A stretch of 64,000 nucleotides of DNA from Nitrospirota bacterium (GCA_015233895.1 JADFXG010000001.1:1-64000), one strand, 5' to 3'; counted from the stretch's first letter, positions 51,628 to 62,378 are shown. The notes: a model not told the origin generated them from the sequence alone. A program made the numbers and translations.

Positions 51628-53265
51628 TTGGAAATGACCATTGAATTTGAAGAGGTTTTTTCCTGTAAAACTAAAAAGTTACTTGAAAAAGAGGTGCTGC
51701 CCTCATACCTGATGTCTTGCAGATGGTTTGCCGGTAAAGCAAAAAAGGTTCAGGATGTGGAAATTATAGAAGATGTTTTTCTTGATGGACCCCCTGCCCA
51801 TATCTTATTAATTAGGGTAACCTACACAGACGGACTGCCGGAAATTTACCTTCTGCCGGTTTCTTATGCTACCGCCCCTGCGTCCAAAGCTCTGTTGGAT
51901 GATTACCCATTTGCAGTGATTGCAAATGTTACAACTGAGCACAGTGAGGGTATACTTTACGATGCCACCTATGATGATGCCTTCAGGCGTGCCATTCTGT
52001 CATTTATCATAAAAAGGAAATCAGCCAAGGGCTTAAACGGACACTTGAGCGCTTTTTATGAAAGAAGGATGAAACATCATGGCGACAGTTACTACGACAT
52101 TGAGTCCTCACAGGTGCTTAAAGCAGACCAGAGCAACAGTTCACTGTTGTATGAAAAGAAGCTTATCATGAAACTTTTCAGAAAACTTGAGGAGGGTATA
52201 AACCCAGATATCGAACTGTTACGCTTTATAGCGGAAAAGAACGATAAAAGCCCTATAGCTGAAAATATACCCATTTTTATGGGCTCGCTGGAGTATAAAC
52301 ATAATCAGTCGTCAGAGCCGATTTTTATTGCAAATCTCCAGAGTTATGTCCAAAACGAGGGAGACGCCTGGAACTATACTGTTGGCAATATAACAAGGTT
52401 TTATGAAGACATTCTGTCTTCAAAACCCAATGCTGGTGAAATCAAGGTGCTGCACAAAAGTTTGCTCGATGGCAACTATGAAAACATTCCTAAAATTTTA
52501 GTTGACCTTATAGGTATCAGGTTTTTAGCGATGGTTTCAAAGCTTGGCAAAACCACGGGAGATTTACACCTTACCTTAGCCTTACACAACGATAACCCGG
52601 ACTTTACACCTGAGCCTTTCAGCACCCTCTATCAGCGCTCACTGTATCAATCCATGCACAGCATGGCTAAGAGGAATTTAGAACTTCTCAGAAAAAACTT
52701 AAAAACCCTGCCTGACCCTGTTAAAGAAGAATCCGAAAATATTTTGAATCATGAAAAGGAAGTGCTTCAGCTTTTTAAATTAATGGTAGAGATGAAAATC
52801 ACAGCATCAAAAATACGGATACATGGCGACTACCACCTGGGGCAGGTGCTGTGGAGGGGGAATGAACTTGTAATCATAGACTTTGAGGGTGAACCTCTGC
52901 GCTCTCTTTCTGACAGAAGATTAAAAAGATCTCCTTTAAGAGACCTGGCAGGCATGATCCGCTCCCTACACTATGCCACCTACAGCACTTTGTTAAAAAC
53001 CGCAATTTTTACGCAGAAAGACATACTGGAATTAACCCCGTGGGCAGACCTGTGGTACTTTTATATGAGCGGGATATTTCTTAGCTCATACTTAAACAGG
53101 GTAAAAACCATGGAGTTTATACCCTCAGGGCGAGTGGAATTTGAAAATCTCCTCAGAGTATTGATGCTTGAAAAGGCAGTTTATGAATTGGGCTATGAAC
53201 TCAATAATCGTCCCGAATGGCTGATTATACCGCTTAAGGGGGTGGCTCATATACTGTGGCTTTAA
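51628..53265 (+). CDS. Maltokinase-like protein
   Basis: 545 residues. The N-terminal cap has LPSYLMSCRWFAGKAKK (about 25-41), then a kinase-like fold: KLIMKLFRKLEEGINPDIELLRFI near 180, the catalytic loop RIHGDYHLGQVLW near 400 and VIIDFEGEP near 418. Maltokinase makes maltose 1-phosphate for GlgE glucan synthesis; no glgE or treS is in the window, but treZ is 1.4 kb downstream. Start: TTG 51628 or ATG 51634; AAGG precedes. Its end overlaps the convergent gene by 32 bases. Confidence 0.85.
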   Translation: MEMTIEFEEVFSCKTKKLLEKEVLPSYLMSCRWFAGKAKKVQDVEIIEDVFLDGPPAHILLIRVTYTDGLPEIYLLPVSYATAPASKALLDDYPFAVIANVTTEHSEGILYDATYDDAFRRAILSFIIKRKSAKGLNGHLSAFYERRMKHHGDSYYDIESSQVLKADQSNSSLLYEKKLIMKLFRKLEEGINPDIELLRFIAEKNDKSPIAENIPIFMGSLEYKHNQSSEPIFIANLQSYVQNEGDAWNYTVGNITRFYEDILSSKPNAGEIKVLHKSLLDGNYENIPKILVDLIGIRFLAMVSKLGKTTGDLHLTLALHNDNPDFTPEPFSTLYQRSLYQSMHSMAKRNLELLRKNLKTLPDPVKEESENILNHEKEVLQLFKLMVEMKITASKIRIHGDYHLGQVLWRGNELVIIDFEGEPLRSLSDRRLKRSPLRDLAGMIRSLHYATYSTLLKTAIFTQKDILELTPWADLWYFYMSGIFLSSYLNRVKTMEFIPSGRVEFENLLRVLMLEKAVYELGYELNNRPEWLIIPLKGVAHILWL

Positions 53266-54520
53266 AGGTAGTCCCAGGGCTAAATAAACTTCTTGTTGAA
53301 AAGGGAATTGTTAATGAAAAGGCATAACTGTAATAAAAAAGCAAAAACCATGCTGCTAACTCCTTGGCATAAAATAACAATGTGAAATTAACAAGCATTC
53401 TAATAGCCCAATAGTCATTGTATATATAAACAGTAATACACATTAATGCTATAATTGAAAGGCTCCTCATGGCTTTTTGCTTTTTACACCACTTAAGAAT
53501 TTGAGGCACTGTGAATAATAGAAAACATAATCTGTAAACCCAGTTATTGCCTATGAGAAAAGTCCCTATATAAATCCCTGCCCCAACCCGCAGTCCATCA
53601 ATATGTACAGTATCCTCATCATTGATCTGTTGCCTTAGACCCATTGATACTCCTAATGATACCATGAGCAACGCCATCAGAAAAAACAAAACATGGAACT
53701 GCTCTAAACTAAACGGGACATATCTTGTAACTCCCCAGCCTTTTAGAAAAGGATACATACTATCAATAAAAATCTGTGCACCATACGAATATTCAAGTCC
53801 GCGTCCGGTAAGATTGTAGATAGCAGTAAACTCGCCTCTAATTAGAAAAATATAAAGCAGATAGGCTAATAATGTGAATATAAGTATTTTAATGTTATTT
53901 TTAAAGTTTTTATTTAAATACATAGAAAGTGCGCATATAGGATATAATTTTATAAAAGAAACAAATAATATTATTAAAGCTGATATTGCCGACTTGTTCC
54001 TTCTTAGAAAATAGAGTGATATATATAATGCAATAAATATCGGCATATCAATATTCACTCGTTCAATCAGCAACATCAGAGCTGGTGAGTAAAGCAATAT
54101 GATGTAAACAATGAGCCCGAATACGTCAATTTCACCGATAAACCTGAAAAGTACGAAAAAATACAAAATGATAAGAACTATGGCTATTATTTTAGTGTGG
54201 CTGTCCATTATACCGGTATAAACTAAAAGACGCGCAAACCTCGTGTAGTTAAAGTACCCGCCGCAGAGGTCATTTACCTCTTTACTCTGGATATCCATGC
54301 CTTTTCTAAGACATTCCATGCTACAGGCTATAACGTGTAAATCATTAGCCGGTATTGACGAGTAAACTCCGAAAACCTTGCAGGTTATTGAATAATCATT
54401 TAACTGAATGAATACATAACGAAACACCACAAAGTACAAAACTAAGAAACACAAAAGTATCAGTCGATTATTCAAGCTGTTCTCTTTATCATAAAGATAA
54501 TTTATAATTCCCATCTCCAT
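53234..54520 (-). CDS. Multipass membrane glycosyltransferase, GT87/DUF2029-like
   Basis: 428 residues with about ten predicted transmembrane helices. The first loop has DLHVIACSMECLRKGMDI and DLCGGYFNYTRFARLL, the usual location of the catalytic acid in polyprenol-dependent GT-C enzymes; ERVNIDMPIFIALYISLYFL and FIKLYPICAL resemble the GT87 mannosyltransferase family. It would use a lipid-linked sugar at the membrane. Its 3' end overlaps the end of the maltokinase-like gene (53234-53265), so the last residues are of doubtful importance. Confidence 0.7.
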   Translation of the reverse strand: MEMGIINYLYDKENSLNNRLILLCFLVLYFVVFRYVFIQLNDYSITCKVFGVYSSIPANDLHVIACSMECLRKGMDIQSKEVNDLCGGYFNYTRFARLLVYTGIMDSHTKIIAIVLIILYFFVLFRFIGEIDVFGLIVYIILLYSPALMLLIERVNIDMPIFIALYISLYFLRRNKSAISALIILFVSFIKLYPICALSMYLNKNFKNNIKILIFTLLAYLLYIFLIRGEFTAIYNLTGRGLEYSYGAQIFIDSMYPFLKGWGVTRYVPFSLEQFHVLFFLMALLMVSLGVSMGLRQQINDEDTVHIDGLRVGAGIYIGTFLIGNNWVYRLCFLLFTVPQILKWCKKQKAMRSLSIIALMCITVYIYNDYWAIRMLVNFTLLFYAKELAAWFLLFYYSYAFSLTIPFSTRSLFSPGTTFKATVYEPPP

Positions 54521-54694
54521 TCATAGAAAAACTATAATCCATGACAAACTTATCTGTCAAATTTTTAGTCCTTTGCTTTAATGCCACTTTGAAACAACCT
54601 TGACTTTCCTCTCCATTCAGGCGTTATAATGTGACTGCAAGGATAATGGAATGCCAATGTCTAAGCCTAAGGCCTGTGTAGATTATGTAGAAAT

Positions 54695-56554
54695 ATGAAA
54701 GAACCTATTTTTAATAACGGAGCTCATTACTCCAAAGACAGCAACTGTCATTTTTCTCTATGGGCGCCGGATTTCCAATCTGTGGAACTAAAAATTTGCA
54801 TGCCGCTGGAAAGTTATTTTCTTATGAAAAAAGACAACAGTGGGTTTTGGAGTGTAACGCTTGATGACATTTCACCTGACACCACCTATAAGTTTCGTCT
54901 AAACAGTGACCGTGAAATTCCCGACCCTGCCTCACATTATCAACCTCGTGGCGTACACGAGCCGTCTCAGGTGGTGTGCCATGAGGATTTTATATGGGAG
55001 GACAGCTCCTTTTCTGGTATTGATTTATCAGAAATGATAATGTACGAACTCCACGTCGGGACTTTCACCACTGCCGGAACATTTGAGGCTGTCACAGAAC
55101 AGCTTGACGACTTATTGAGTCTCGGCATTAACGCTATTGAGCTTATGCCTGTTGCCCAATTTCCCGGCAGCCGCAACTGGGGTTACGACGGAGTTTATCC
55201 CTACGGGGTACAAAACTCCTATGGCGGCCCCGCTGGCTTAAAAAAACTGGTTAATGAATGCCATAAAAAAGGCATCGCCGTAATACTTGATGTTGTGTAC
55301 AATCACCTTGGCCCGGAGGGAAATTATCTGTGGGGACTTGGGTCTTATTTCACCAACACATACCGTACTCCATGGGGAAACGCCATTAACTTTGACGGCC
55401 CCATGAGCGATAACGTTAAGCTTTTTTTTATTGAAAACGCGATTTACTGGTTTGACCGCTACCATATTGATGCACTGAGGCTTGATGCAGTTCATGCAAT
55501 TTTTGATTATGGGGCAAAAACGTTTTTAGAGCAGCTTGCAGAAGCAGTTGATGCATACTCACGGCAGCACAGAAAAAAACACTACCTTATAGCCGAAAGT
55601 GACCTTAATGATTCAAACATTATAAAACCTGCCGCACTTGGCGGCTTTGGGATAGACGCTCAATGGTCTGATGATTACCACCACTGCCTTCACACCCTTC
55701 TAACGGCAGAAACATCAGGGTACTATCTTGATTTTGGAACAGTTGGCCACCTTGCCAGGACCCTGAGAGAGGGTTATGCTTACACGGGTGAATACTCTAA
55801 TTACAGAAAAAGAAGCCACGGTAACAGCGCAAGGGGTTGTCACAGAGAGCAGTTTGTTGTGTTTTCTCAAAACCACGATCAGGTTGGAAACCGGCTGATG
55901 GGTGAAAGACTTAGCGCTCTTGTCTCTTTTGAGGCTCTGAAATTAGCGGCGGCAACGGTGATTCTCTCTCCTTACGTCCCTATGCTCTTTATGGGAGAGG
56001 AGTATGGTGAGGATGCGCCATTTCAGTTTTTTGTAAATTTCTCCGGCAATGCTCTGATAGAAAATATCAGAAAGGGGAGAAAAAGAGAGTACAGAGAGTT
56101 TCATAAAAAAGGCACTCCGCCTGACCCTCAGGACCTTGGCACCTTTTTACGCTCTAAACTCATCTGGGAAAAACGGCAGGAGGGGAATCACAAAATCCTG
56201 CTTGAATTTTATAAGGCGCTCATAAAGATAAGAAAAGAAATCCCTGTTTTTTCTTGTATTAACTCAGTAAATGTATATGTGGATGGCCGTGAAAAACAAA
56301 AAGTAGTGATTATAAGAAGACATCTTAGTAATGATGACGCAAACAGTGTGTTGTGCATTTTTAATTTTAATAAGGATAACGTACAAATGTCTTTAAACGG
56401 ACTTGAGGCGTGGGAGAGGTTTTTCTGTTCGGCTGCTGCTGAATGGGCAGGAGCAGGGTCAGAATCATCTGAGATTTTAATCTGTGACGAACCCTTTACA
56501 ATTGCAGGGTTAAGTGTGTCGCTTTATAACAAAAAAAGTGTTGCTTTACTTTAG
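54695..56554 (+). CDS. treZ: Malto-oligosyltrehalose trehalohydrolase
   Basis: 619 residues. GH13 enzyme releasing trehalose from malto-oligosyltrehalose. N-terminal carbohydrate-binding domain (FSLWAPDFQSVELKI), then YELHVGTF, NWGYDGVYPYG, ILDVVYNHLGPEGNYL near 200, catalytic Asp in ALRLDAVHAIFD near 265, and the TreZ-typical SQNHDQVGNR near 390. Its partner treY is not in the window. It is followed directly by the ClC gene (start right after the stop). Confidence 0.93.
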   Translation: MKEPIFNNGAHYSKDSNCHFSLWAPDFQSVELKICMPLESYFLMKKDNSGFWSVTLDDISPDTTYKFRLNSDREIPDPASHYQPRGVHEPSQVVCHEDFIWEDSSFSGIDLSEMIMYELHVGTFTTAGTFEAVTEQLDDLLSLGINAIELMPVAQFPGSRNWGYDGVYPYGVQNSYGGPAGLKKLVNECHKKGIAVILDVVYNHLGPEGNYLWGLGSYFTNTYRTPWGNAINFDGPMSDNVKLFFIENAIYWFDRYHIDALRLDAVHAIFDYGAKTFLEQLAEAVDAYSRQHRKKHYLIAESDLNDSNIIKPAALGGFGIDAQWSDDYHHCLHTLLTAETSGYYLDFGTVGHLARTLREGYAYTGEYSNYRKRSHGNSARGCHREQFVVFSQNHDQVGNRLMGERLSALVSFEALKLAAATVILSPYVPMLFMGEEYGEDAPFQFFVNFSGNALIENIRKGRKREYREFHKKGTPPDPQDLGTFLRSKLIWEKRQEGNHKILLEFYKALIKIRKEIPVFSCINSVNVYVDGREKQKVVIIRRHLSNDDANSVLCIFNFNKDNVQMSLNGLEAWERFFCSAAAEWAGAGSESSEILICDEPFTIAGLSVSLYNKKSVALL

Positions 56555-58357
56555 ATGAAAAAAACCACATTCACTCTTTTAAGGAATTTTTGGTACATAA
56601 ACCATAAGGTAAGAAGGTTTCTGAGCAGAGGAGTTTTAAGGTTTTTAATGGATAAGCATACCTCAACAATTTTAATATCCATGTTTATAGGGATATTAAG
56701 TGCCACAGCCGTAATCTTATTTCGCAGTATATTAGATACAATGAAAGAGTATTTGCTGATGGATGGAGGACAGCTTCTTGGGGTGGGAGAGAACTTAAGC
56801 AGCAGACTTCTGCTTCCACTGATTCCAGCCATAGGCGGGGCGTTGTTGATTCCTCTGGAAAAAAAGTTCCCCGGGAGGGTCGGAGGCTATACATTCCCGA
56901 ACTTTCTTGCGCAGGTGAATGTCAAAGGCGGCATAATCGGTATAAAAACCATATTACTACGCATAGTGGCTCCCTCTATAACGATTGGTTCCGGAGGTTC
57001 TGCCGGAGTGGAGGGACCTGCGGCGGTAATAGGCGGCGGCATTGGTTCAATAGTTGGCAGATGGCTGGGAGTTTCGGAAAAAAGGGTGACTCTTTTTATC
57101 GCCTCAGGGGCGGCAGGCGCAATAGCAGCCATATTTAATGCTCCCATAGCAGGCGTTATGTTTGCCATAGAAATAATCCTGCTCGGTAACTATGAAATGA
57201 TTTCCTTTGGAGCAATAGTAATATCTGCCGGAATGGCAACTGCTGTTTCTCAGTCTCATTTTGGCGAGTCTAACATCTTTATAGTTCCACAGCACGTATT
57301 TATAGGCATTTCAGAAACTCCGGTCTTTCTTGTCTTTGGTATCTTTATCGGAGTGCTTGCCGTGTTTTTTATAAAAGTGTTTTATAGCATCCAGGATTAT
57401 TTCAAAGACATCCCTGTAAACCCATATTTAAAGCCGGTACTTGGAGGGATACTTGTTGGAGCGATTGGGATCTTCTTTCCTCAGATAATGAGTGATGGCT
57501 ATGAACACATTACAAACGTATTAAGCGGACGATATACTGTTTTGCTTTGCCTGGCTCTTGTGTTCTTAAAGATGTTTGCAACAAGTGTGACTCTTGGCTC
57601 AGGCTCTGCCGGTGGTATCTTTGCCCCTTCACTTTTTATAGGTGCTATGGCCGGCAGAACATTTGGAGCCGTGGCACATCGTTTTTTGCCTAACTTTACA
57701 TCGTTGCCTGAGGCGTATGCAACACTTGGTGTGGGGGCATTTTTGGCAGCCGTAACACACGCTCCCCTTACCGGCATGTTTCTTATGCTTGAGATGACAG
57801 GCGACTATAAAGTAATAATCCTAGTTATGCTAACCAGCATTACCGGTGTATTTGTTGCAAAGACTCTTCTGAAAAGTTCCATTGATACCTTCTCGCTTTC
57901 CCGGCAAGGCATTGACCTTGCTTCAGGCAAAGAGGTAAGTGTTCTTGAATCACTTAAAGTTAAAGATATAATGCTAAAGGAGTTTGTTACGATAAAGGAA
58001 AGCGAGCCTTTAAAGATAGTACTTGATCTTATCGTTGCGGGCAAGGGACTTTGCTATCCTGTGGTTAGTAAGGAAGGGAATCTTAAGGGAATCATATCGG
58101 TTGACGATATAAGAGTAGTGTTTTCGGAAAGTTATATTCAAAAAGTGGTAACGGTTGGAGAGCTTGCCACGGAGGACATCCCGATTGTAACAGGGTACGA
58201 TAATTTACGGAAAGCGTTTGAGTGTTTTTCCAGTGCAGACTTTGAGGAACTCCCTGTGGTAAATCCGCTAAATAGAAACGAGATTATTGGAATACTGAAG
58301 AGAAGTATTGTAATATCAGCCTATAACAGAGAAATACTAAGGCGTCATGCTAACTAA
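56555..58357 (+). CDS. ClC-family chloride channel/antiporter with CBS domains
   Basis: 600 residues. About 10-12 membrane helices (40-440) with the selectivity motif GSGGSAGVEGP near 147, whose gating Glu is kept, a GSGSAGGIFAPS motif near 348 and further conserved helices. Two CBS domains (about 465-600) could sense nucleotides. It starts immediately after the treZ stop. The Glu suggests H+/Cl- exchange in place of a pure channel. Confidence 0.93.
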   Translation: MKKTTFTLLRNFWYINHKVRRFLSRGVLRFLMDKHTSTILISMFIGILSATAVILFRSILDTMKEYLLMDGGQLLGVGENLSSRLLLPLIPAIGGALLIPLEKKFPGRVGGYTFPNFLAQVNVKGGIIGIKTILLRIVAPSITIGSGGSAGVEGPAAVIGGGIGSIVGRWLGVSEKRVTLFIASGAAGAIAAIFNAPIAGVMFAIEIILLGNYEMISFGAIVISAGMATAVSQSHFGESNIFIVPQHVFIGISETPVFLVFGIFIGVLAVFFIKVFYSIQDYFKDIPVNPYLKPVLGGILVGAIGIFFPQIMSDGYEHITNVLSGRYTVLLCLALVFLKMFATSVTLGSGSAGGIFAPSLFIGAMAGRTFGAVAHRFLPNFTSLPEAYATLGVGAFLAAVTHAPLTGMFLMLEMTGDYKVIILVMLTSITGVFVAKTLLKSSIDTFSLSRQGIDLASGKEVSVLESLKVKDIMLKEFVTIKESEPLKIVLDLIVAGKGLCYPVVSKEGNLKGIISVDDIRVVFSESYIQKVVTVGELATEDIPIVTGYDNLRKAFECFSSADFEELPVVNPLNRNEIIGILKRSIVISAYNREILRRHAN

Positions 58358-58371
58358 AGAGATGGCACAGG

Positions 58372-59964
58372 ATGAATAATTTAAAAACAAAATTACGTAT
58401 GTCCATAAAGAAAAAGATTATTCTTAGTTTTACGGTAAGTTTTTCTTTCATGATTATACTTGTCATATTATCCTACGTAGCTTTCTTTAAGATTATGGAG
58501 GACATCCGATCACTTGAGACAACAGACAGAATACGCAGCAGAACACTTGAAATGCGAAGATATGAAAAGAACTTCTTAAATGGCGATGATGATGCCGCTA
58601 AAAAGCTTCAAGCCTTTGCTGAGGAAATTACAACCATCATCCAAACCGGAAATTTTAACACAAGGACTGAGTCAAATATAAATGACCTTAGCGGAAATTT
58701 AGATAAATACTCAGTCACATTTAGTACTATACTTAGTAAATCAATAGAATTTCAAATGAAAAACGCTAAGATAATCCGCAAGGACTCCCCGCATTTTTTC
58801 TTAATGCCACTAATTAACGCCACATTCCGTGAGCATCCCCTTGAAAACATAGAGGTGCTTAAGCAAACATTTCCCAATAAAACCTCCGGCGAGATGATAG
58901 CACTCCTCGGGGATATATCTCATGACATAGGAGTGTTAAGAAGACTCGGAGAGGAGCTAATCTCAGCCTCTAAGGACCTCGACAGAACGGCAAGGGACAG
59001 GATGGAGCGCCTTATTAAACTCACACAGGTAAGTGGCCTTATATTTTTACCTATATCTTTTGCCCTTGGGTTGGCACTGCTTCTAAAAATTACCCAGAAA
59101 GTAGTAAACCGGCTTAAGGAACTTGAGATAACAATGGAAAAAGCTGCGCACGGCTATTTTCCATCAGTCCATATAGCAGGGAGCGGAGATGAAGTTGAAC
59201 GGCTTAAAACCACATTTAATAAAATGTCTGATGATTTAAGGCATCGTCAGGAGCAAATTAACAGCAAGGATGAGCAGTTACATCAAAGTAAACAGCTTGC
59301 CGCCCTTGGCACTCTTGCCTCAGGAGTGGCTCATGAGTTAAATAACCCGTTAAATAATATTCACCTTGCTGCCCAAACTCTGACAAGGGCGCTCTCTAAG
59401 GGTACGTATCCGGAGATAATTTCAGATTCTGTAAACGACATCCACTCTCAAACCATGCGTATGAAAAAAATTGTAAGTGATCTTTTGGAGTTTGTCAGAA
59501 GTAAAAAACCGCAGTATGAACAGTTTGAGCTCTATAGTCTCATCTCAGACACCTATAGAAGACTTAATGCCTCGGCAGATTTAAGCGGCATAACGTTTTC
59601 CGTAGAAGGAGAGGGATTTATATGCGCAGGGCATCAGCAATTGGAGCAGGTGTTTATCAATTTGTTTATAAACGCAATTGATGCAATGGGCGGGCACGGC
59701 ACTCTGAAAGTATATATTGACGCTACCGATAAAGAGGTTAGCGTAAAAATATCAGACACGGGGGCAGGAATAGCTGAGGAGGACATAGAACGGATATTTG
59801 AACCGTTTTACACAAAAAAGGGCAAAGGCACCGGTCTTGGGCTTTTTATAACATACAACATAATAAAAAACTACAAAGGTGACCTCACTGTAGAGAGCAC
59901 ACCCGGCACTGGAACCACTTTTACTATAACCTTGCCGGTAAGGGACACATCGGAGGAGTCGTGA
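58372..59964 (+). CDS. Sensor histidine kinase with HAMP domain
   Basis: 530 residues. Two transmembrane helices (about 17-36 and 220-240) enclose a helical sensor (40-215) with the ERMRRYEKNF-type start of helical bundle sensors (here LEMRRYEKNFL). A HAMP domain follows, then the HisKA His321 (GVAHELNNP) and an ATPase domain with NLFINAIDAM, DTGAGI and GKGTGLGL. It overlaps the NtrC-type partner by four bases. Confidence 0.93.
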   Translation: MNNLKTKLRMSIKKKIILSFTVSFSFMIILVILSYVAFFKIMEDIRSLETTDRIRSRTLEMRRYEKNFLNGDDDAAKKLQAFAEEITTIIQTGNFNTRTESNINDLSGNLDKYSVTFSTILSKSIEFQMKNAKIIRKDSPHFFLMPLINATFREHPLENIEVLKQTFPNKTSGEMIALLGDISHDIGVLRRLGEELISASKDLDRTARDRMERLIKLTQVSGLIFLPISFALGLALLLKITQKVVNRLKELEITMEKAAHGYFPSVHIAGSGDEVERLKTTFNKMSDDLRHRQEQINSKDEQLHQSKQLAALGTLASGVAHELNNPLNNIHLAAQTLTRALSKGTYPEIISDSVNDIHSQTMRMKKIVSDLLEFVRSKKPQYEQFELYSLISDTYRRLNASADLSGITFSVEGEGFICAGHQQLEQVFINLFINAIDAMGGHGTLKVYIDATDKEVSVKISDTGAGIAEEDIERIFEPFYTKKGKGTGLGLFITYNIIKNYKGDLTVESTPGTGTTFTITLPVRDTSEES

Positions 59965-61298
59965 ACATACTGATAGCAGAGGACGAGGACGTATCAAGAA
60001 AGCACCTTATCTATGCTTTAGAGGATGAGGGATACAGCACACGCGGCGTTACTAATGGTCTTTTGGCTTTAGAGGAGATAGAGAAACGGCAGTACCATGT
60101 GCTCATAACAGATATAAAAATGCCGGGAATGGATGGCCTTGAGCTATTTGCAATCATACGGGAAAAGTACCCTGAAATCAGTGTAATCATTATAACCGGC
60201 TATGGAAACGTACAGGCAGCGGTTGAGGCTATAAAGGGAGGTGCTGAGGACTATATTACAAAACCTTTTGACATAGATGATCTTCTTGTAAAGCTGTCAA
60301 AAATCAAAGAAAGACACTCCCTCAAAAGTGAGATAGAAGCGCTAAAGGCATCAGCCGGAGTAAGCGGCAAAATCCCCTTCATTTATAAAAGTGCCGGGAT
60401 GCGTCTTGTCATGGATATGATTGATAAACTTAAGGATTCCGACTGCAATGTGACAATTACAGGACCAACCGGTTCAGGAAAAGGACAGGCGGCAAAACTC
60501 ATACACCACTTAAGCGTAAGGGCTGAAAAACCGTTTATAGGAATCAACTGTGCCGTACTGACTGAGGAACTTTTGGCAAGCGAACTGTTTGGCCACGAAA
60601 AGGGAGCATTTACAGGGGCGGTTGCTACAAAAAAGGGACTGATAGAGCTAAGCCATGCTGGCACCTTGTTTCTTGATGAGATTGCAGAGATGCCGACAAA
60701 TCTGCAAGCCCGGCTTTTAAAAGCCATCGAGGACGGGGAGTTTTACCGCGTAGGGGGAACAAAGTTAATCAAGGTGGATGTGCGCTTTATTGCCGCAACA
60801 AACCATAACATCAAAACCCTGATAACACTGGGTAAGTTTCGGGAGGACCTCTACTACCGGCTTAACGTCATGGAGGTCAATATTCCTCCTCTTAAGGAAC
60901 GAAAAGATGACATTAAACCGCTTGCAACGTTCTTTCTTAAAAAATATGCCGCAAAGTACAAAAAACACATAACCTCAATAACGGCTGAGGCGACAAACAC
61001 CCTGATGGGATATGATTTCCCTGGAAATGTGCGTGAGCTTGAAAACATAATCGAACGGGGTGTAATCATAGAGGCCACAAATGCCATAACGCAGGGAAGC
61101 CTCCCACAGGGCCTTTCCTTTTTTCAGATTGAAACTCTAACTCCTGGCAAAATCCTCACTATTGAGCAGCTTACTAAAGACTACACACAAAGAGTGATTG
61201 AAATGTTTGACGGCAACAAATCCCTTGCAGCAGACGCCCTTGGCATTTCCCGTACCAGCCTGTGGAGACTGCTTAAAGAGGAGTCAACGGATGAGTAG
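59961..61298 (+). CDS. NtrC-family sigma-54-dependent response regulator
   Basis: 445 residues. Receiver with Asp51 (ITDIKMPGMDG), AAA+ domain with Walker A GPTGSGKG (Lys kept, though differing from the usual GESGTGKE), GAFTGA near 218 and FLDEIAE Walker B, and a Fis-type helix-turn-helix (SLAADALGISRTSLWRLL) at the end. Start GTG 59961 overlaps the kinase stop. Together they form a two-component pair behind the ClC channel. Confidence 0.94.
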   Translation: MNILIAEDEDVSRKHLIYALEDEGYSTRGVTNGLLALEEIEKRQYHVLITDIKMPGMDGLELFAIIREKYPEISVIIITGYGNVQAAVEAIKGGAEDYITKPFDIDDLLVKLSKIKERHSLKSEIEALKASAGVSGKIPFIYKSAGMRLVMDMIDKLKDSDCNVTITGPTGSGKGQAAKLIHHLSVRAEKPFIGINCAVLTEELLASELFGHEKGAFTGAVATKKGLIELSHAGTLFLDEIAEMPTNLQARLLKAIEDGEFYRVGGTKLIKVDVRFIAATNHNIKTLITLGKFREDLYYRLNVMEVNIPPLKERKDDIKPLATFFLKKYAAKYKKHITSITAEATNTLMGYDFPGNVRELENIIERGVIIEATNAITQGSLPQGLSFFQIETLTPGKILTIEQLTKDYTQRVIEMFDGNKSLAADALGISRTSLWRLLKEESTDE

Positions 61299-61466
61299 AG
61301 GGGTAGTAACGATGTATGATTGTAACCACAATGTATAGGAAACTACTTGCAGGTTCTAACCTTTATGATTTTTCGTGATAGACTGGCTTAACTCCCTTCT
61401 TTAAAGTGTTACGACATCATCTCCTGAAAAAGCGAAGTTTACATTTGTAAATACTTTTTGTTACCC

Positions 61467-62378
61467 TCAGTCGCTATTTTCACTATAGTGTGAGAGTTCA
61501 TACCGAACCCGGCCCGTACCTACTTGTTTAGTATGAACCTTTATCTGCGCTTGTTTACCAACAATTTGGTTTATTTGATTTGCATCCTCAATATCAGCAC
61601 CAACCTTTCCCAAAATCACTTCCTCAGTTCCTATAACCTTGAATTCGAAGTTACGATGGTTTGGCAAAACACCGAGAAAGTAACCATTAAAAATTTTATC
61701 ATCTTCATGAATATTATCTTTACTGAGGCGGCCTTCACTACGACGTACCTGGCCAACATCGGCAAATCTAAACACATCGCCTTTGAAGTCAAGCGCACAT
61801 ACTGCCTCATGGTCTGCTATTGTTTTAAAGAATGATCTCAGAGTTTCCACAGCACGTGGGTCTGCTTCAGAAATGGCTTCTGTCAGATCGTCATCAGTCC
61901 CTAATGATGCTTTCATAATCCTCTTGGTCTGCTCTATAGCAGATTCTATCAAAGACTCTTTAGGGAAAAGCATGGCATCTTTTGGAGCTTCTTCAAGCTC
62001 AAAACCAAAAGAACCCAAAGCTGTACCAGTTATTAACAATTGAAACTCTTCCCGATTTGGAATTGCACCGCGTGTGCCAAGCGAACTAGCCTGACTTGCG
62101 CCGATAGCAGCAACTGCATCAGCAAAAGCATTAATGGCCTTTGCACCAAATTCCGCAAATATACCATGACTTCCGACTGTAGGCTTTCCACGAAATGTTA
62201 AACTAGCACGGATGGGCTCCCGCGTAGGAGCTGACACTGAAGCAATCAAATCCTCAACTTCCTTCTTGCGCGTCTCTAAGCCTATACGATCAATGACGTT
62301 AACCTCGGGAATCTGCTTGAGCAAGCTTTCCAAAGTAGTTTTTTCAGCCTGCAAATGATAGTATTCATTTATATTCAT
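61467..62378 (-). CDS. Protein of unknown function paired with a DUF6932-like protein
   Basis: 303 residues, no membrane helix or signal. A coiled-coil N-terminus (about 5-48) is followed by TFRGKPTVGSHGIFAEFGAKA near 63, a block LLITGTALGSFGFELEEAP near 113, and a C-terminal, probably beta domain (about 215-300) with FKVIGTEEVILGKV. I recall similar sequences beside DUF6932 genes, but no function. GGAGG lies before ATG 62378, and the ATG overlaps the upstream stop (ATGA), so it is made together with that protein. Confidence 0.65.
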   Translation of the reverse strand: MNINEYYHLQAEKTTLESLLKQIPEVNVIDRIGLETRKKEVEDLIASVSAPTREPIRASLTFRGKPTVGSHGIFAEFGAKAINAFADAVAAIGASQASSLGTRGAIPNREEFQLLITGTALGSFGFELEEAPKDAMLFPKESLIESAIEQTKRIMKASLGTDDDLTEAISEADPRAVETLRSFFKTIADHEAVCALDFKGDVFRFADVGQVRRSEGRLSKDNIHEDDKIFNGYFLGVLPNHRNFEFKVIGTEEVILGKVGADIEDANQINQIVGKQAQIKVHTKQVGTGRVRYELSHYSENSD

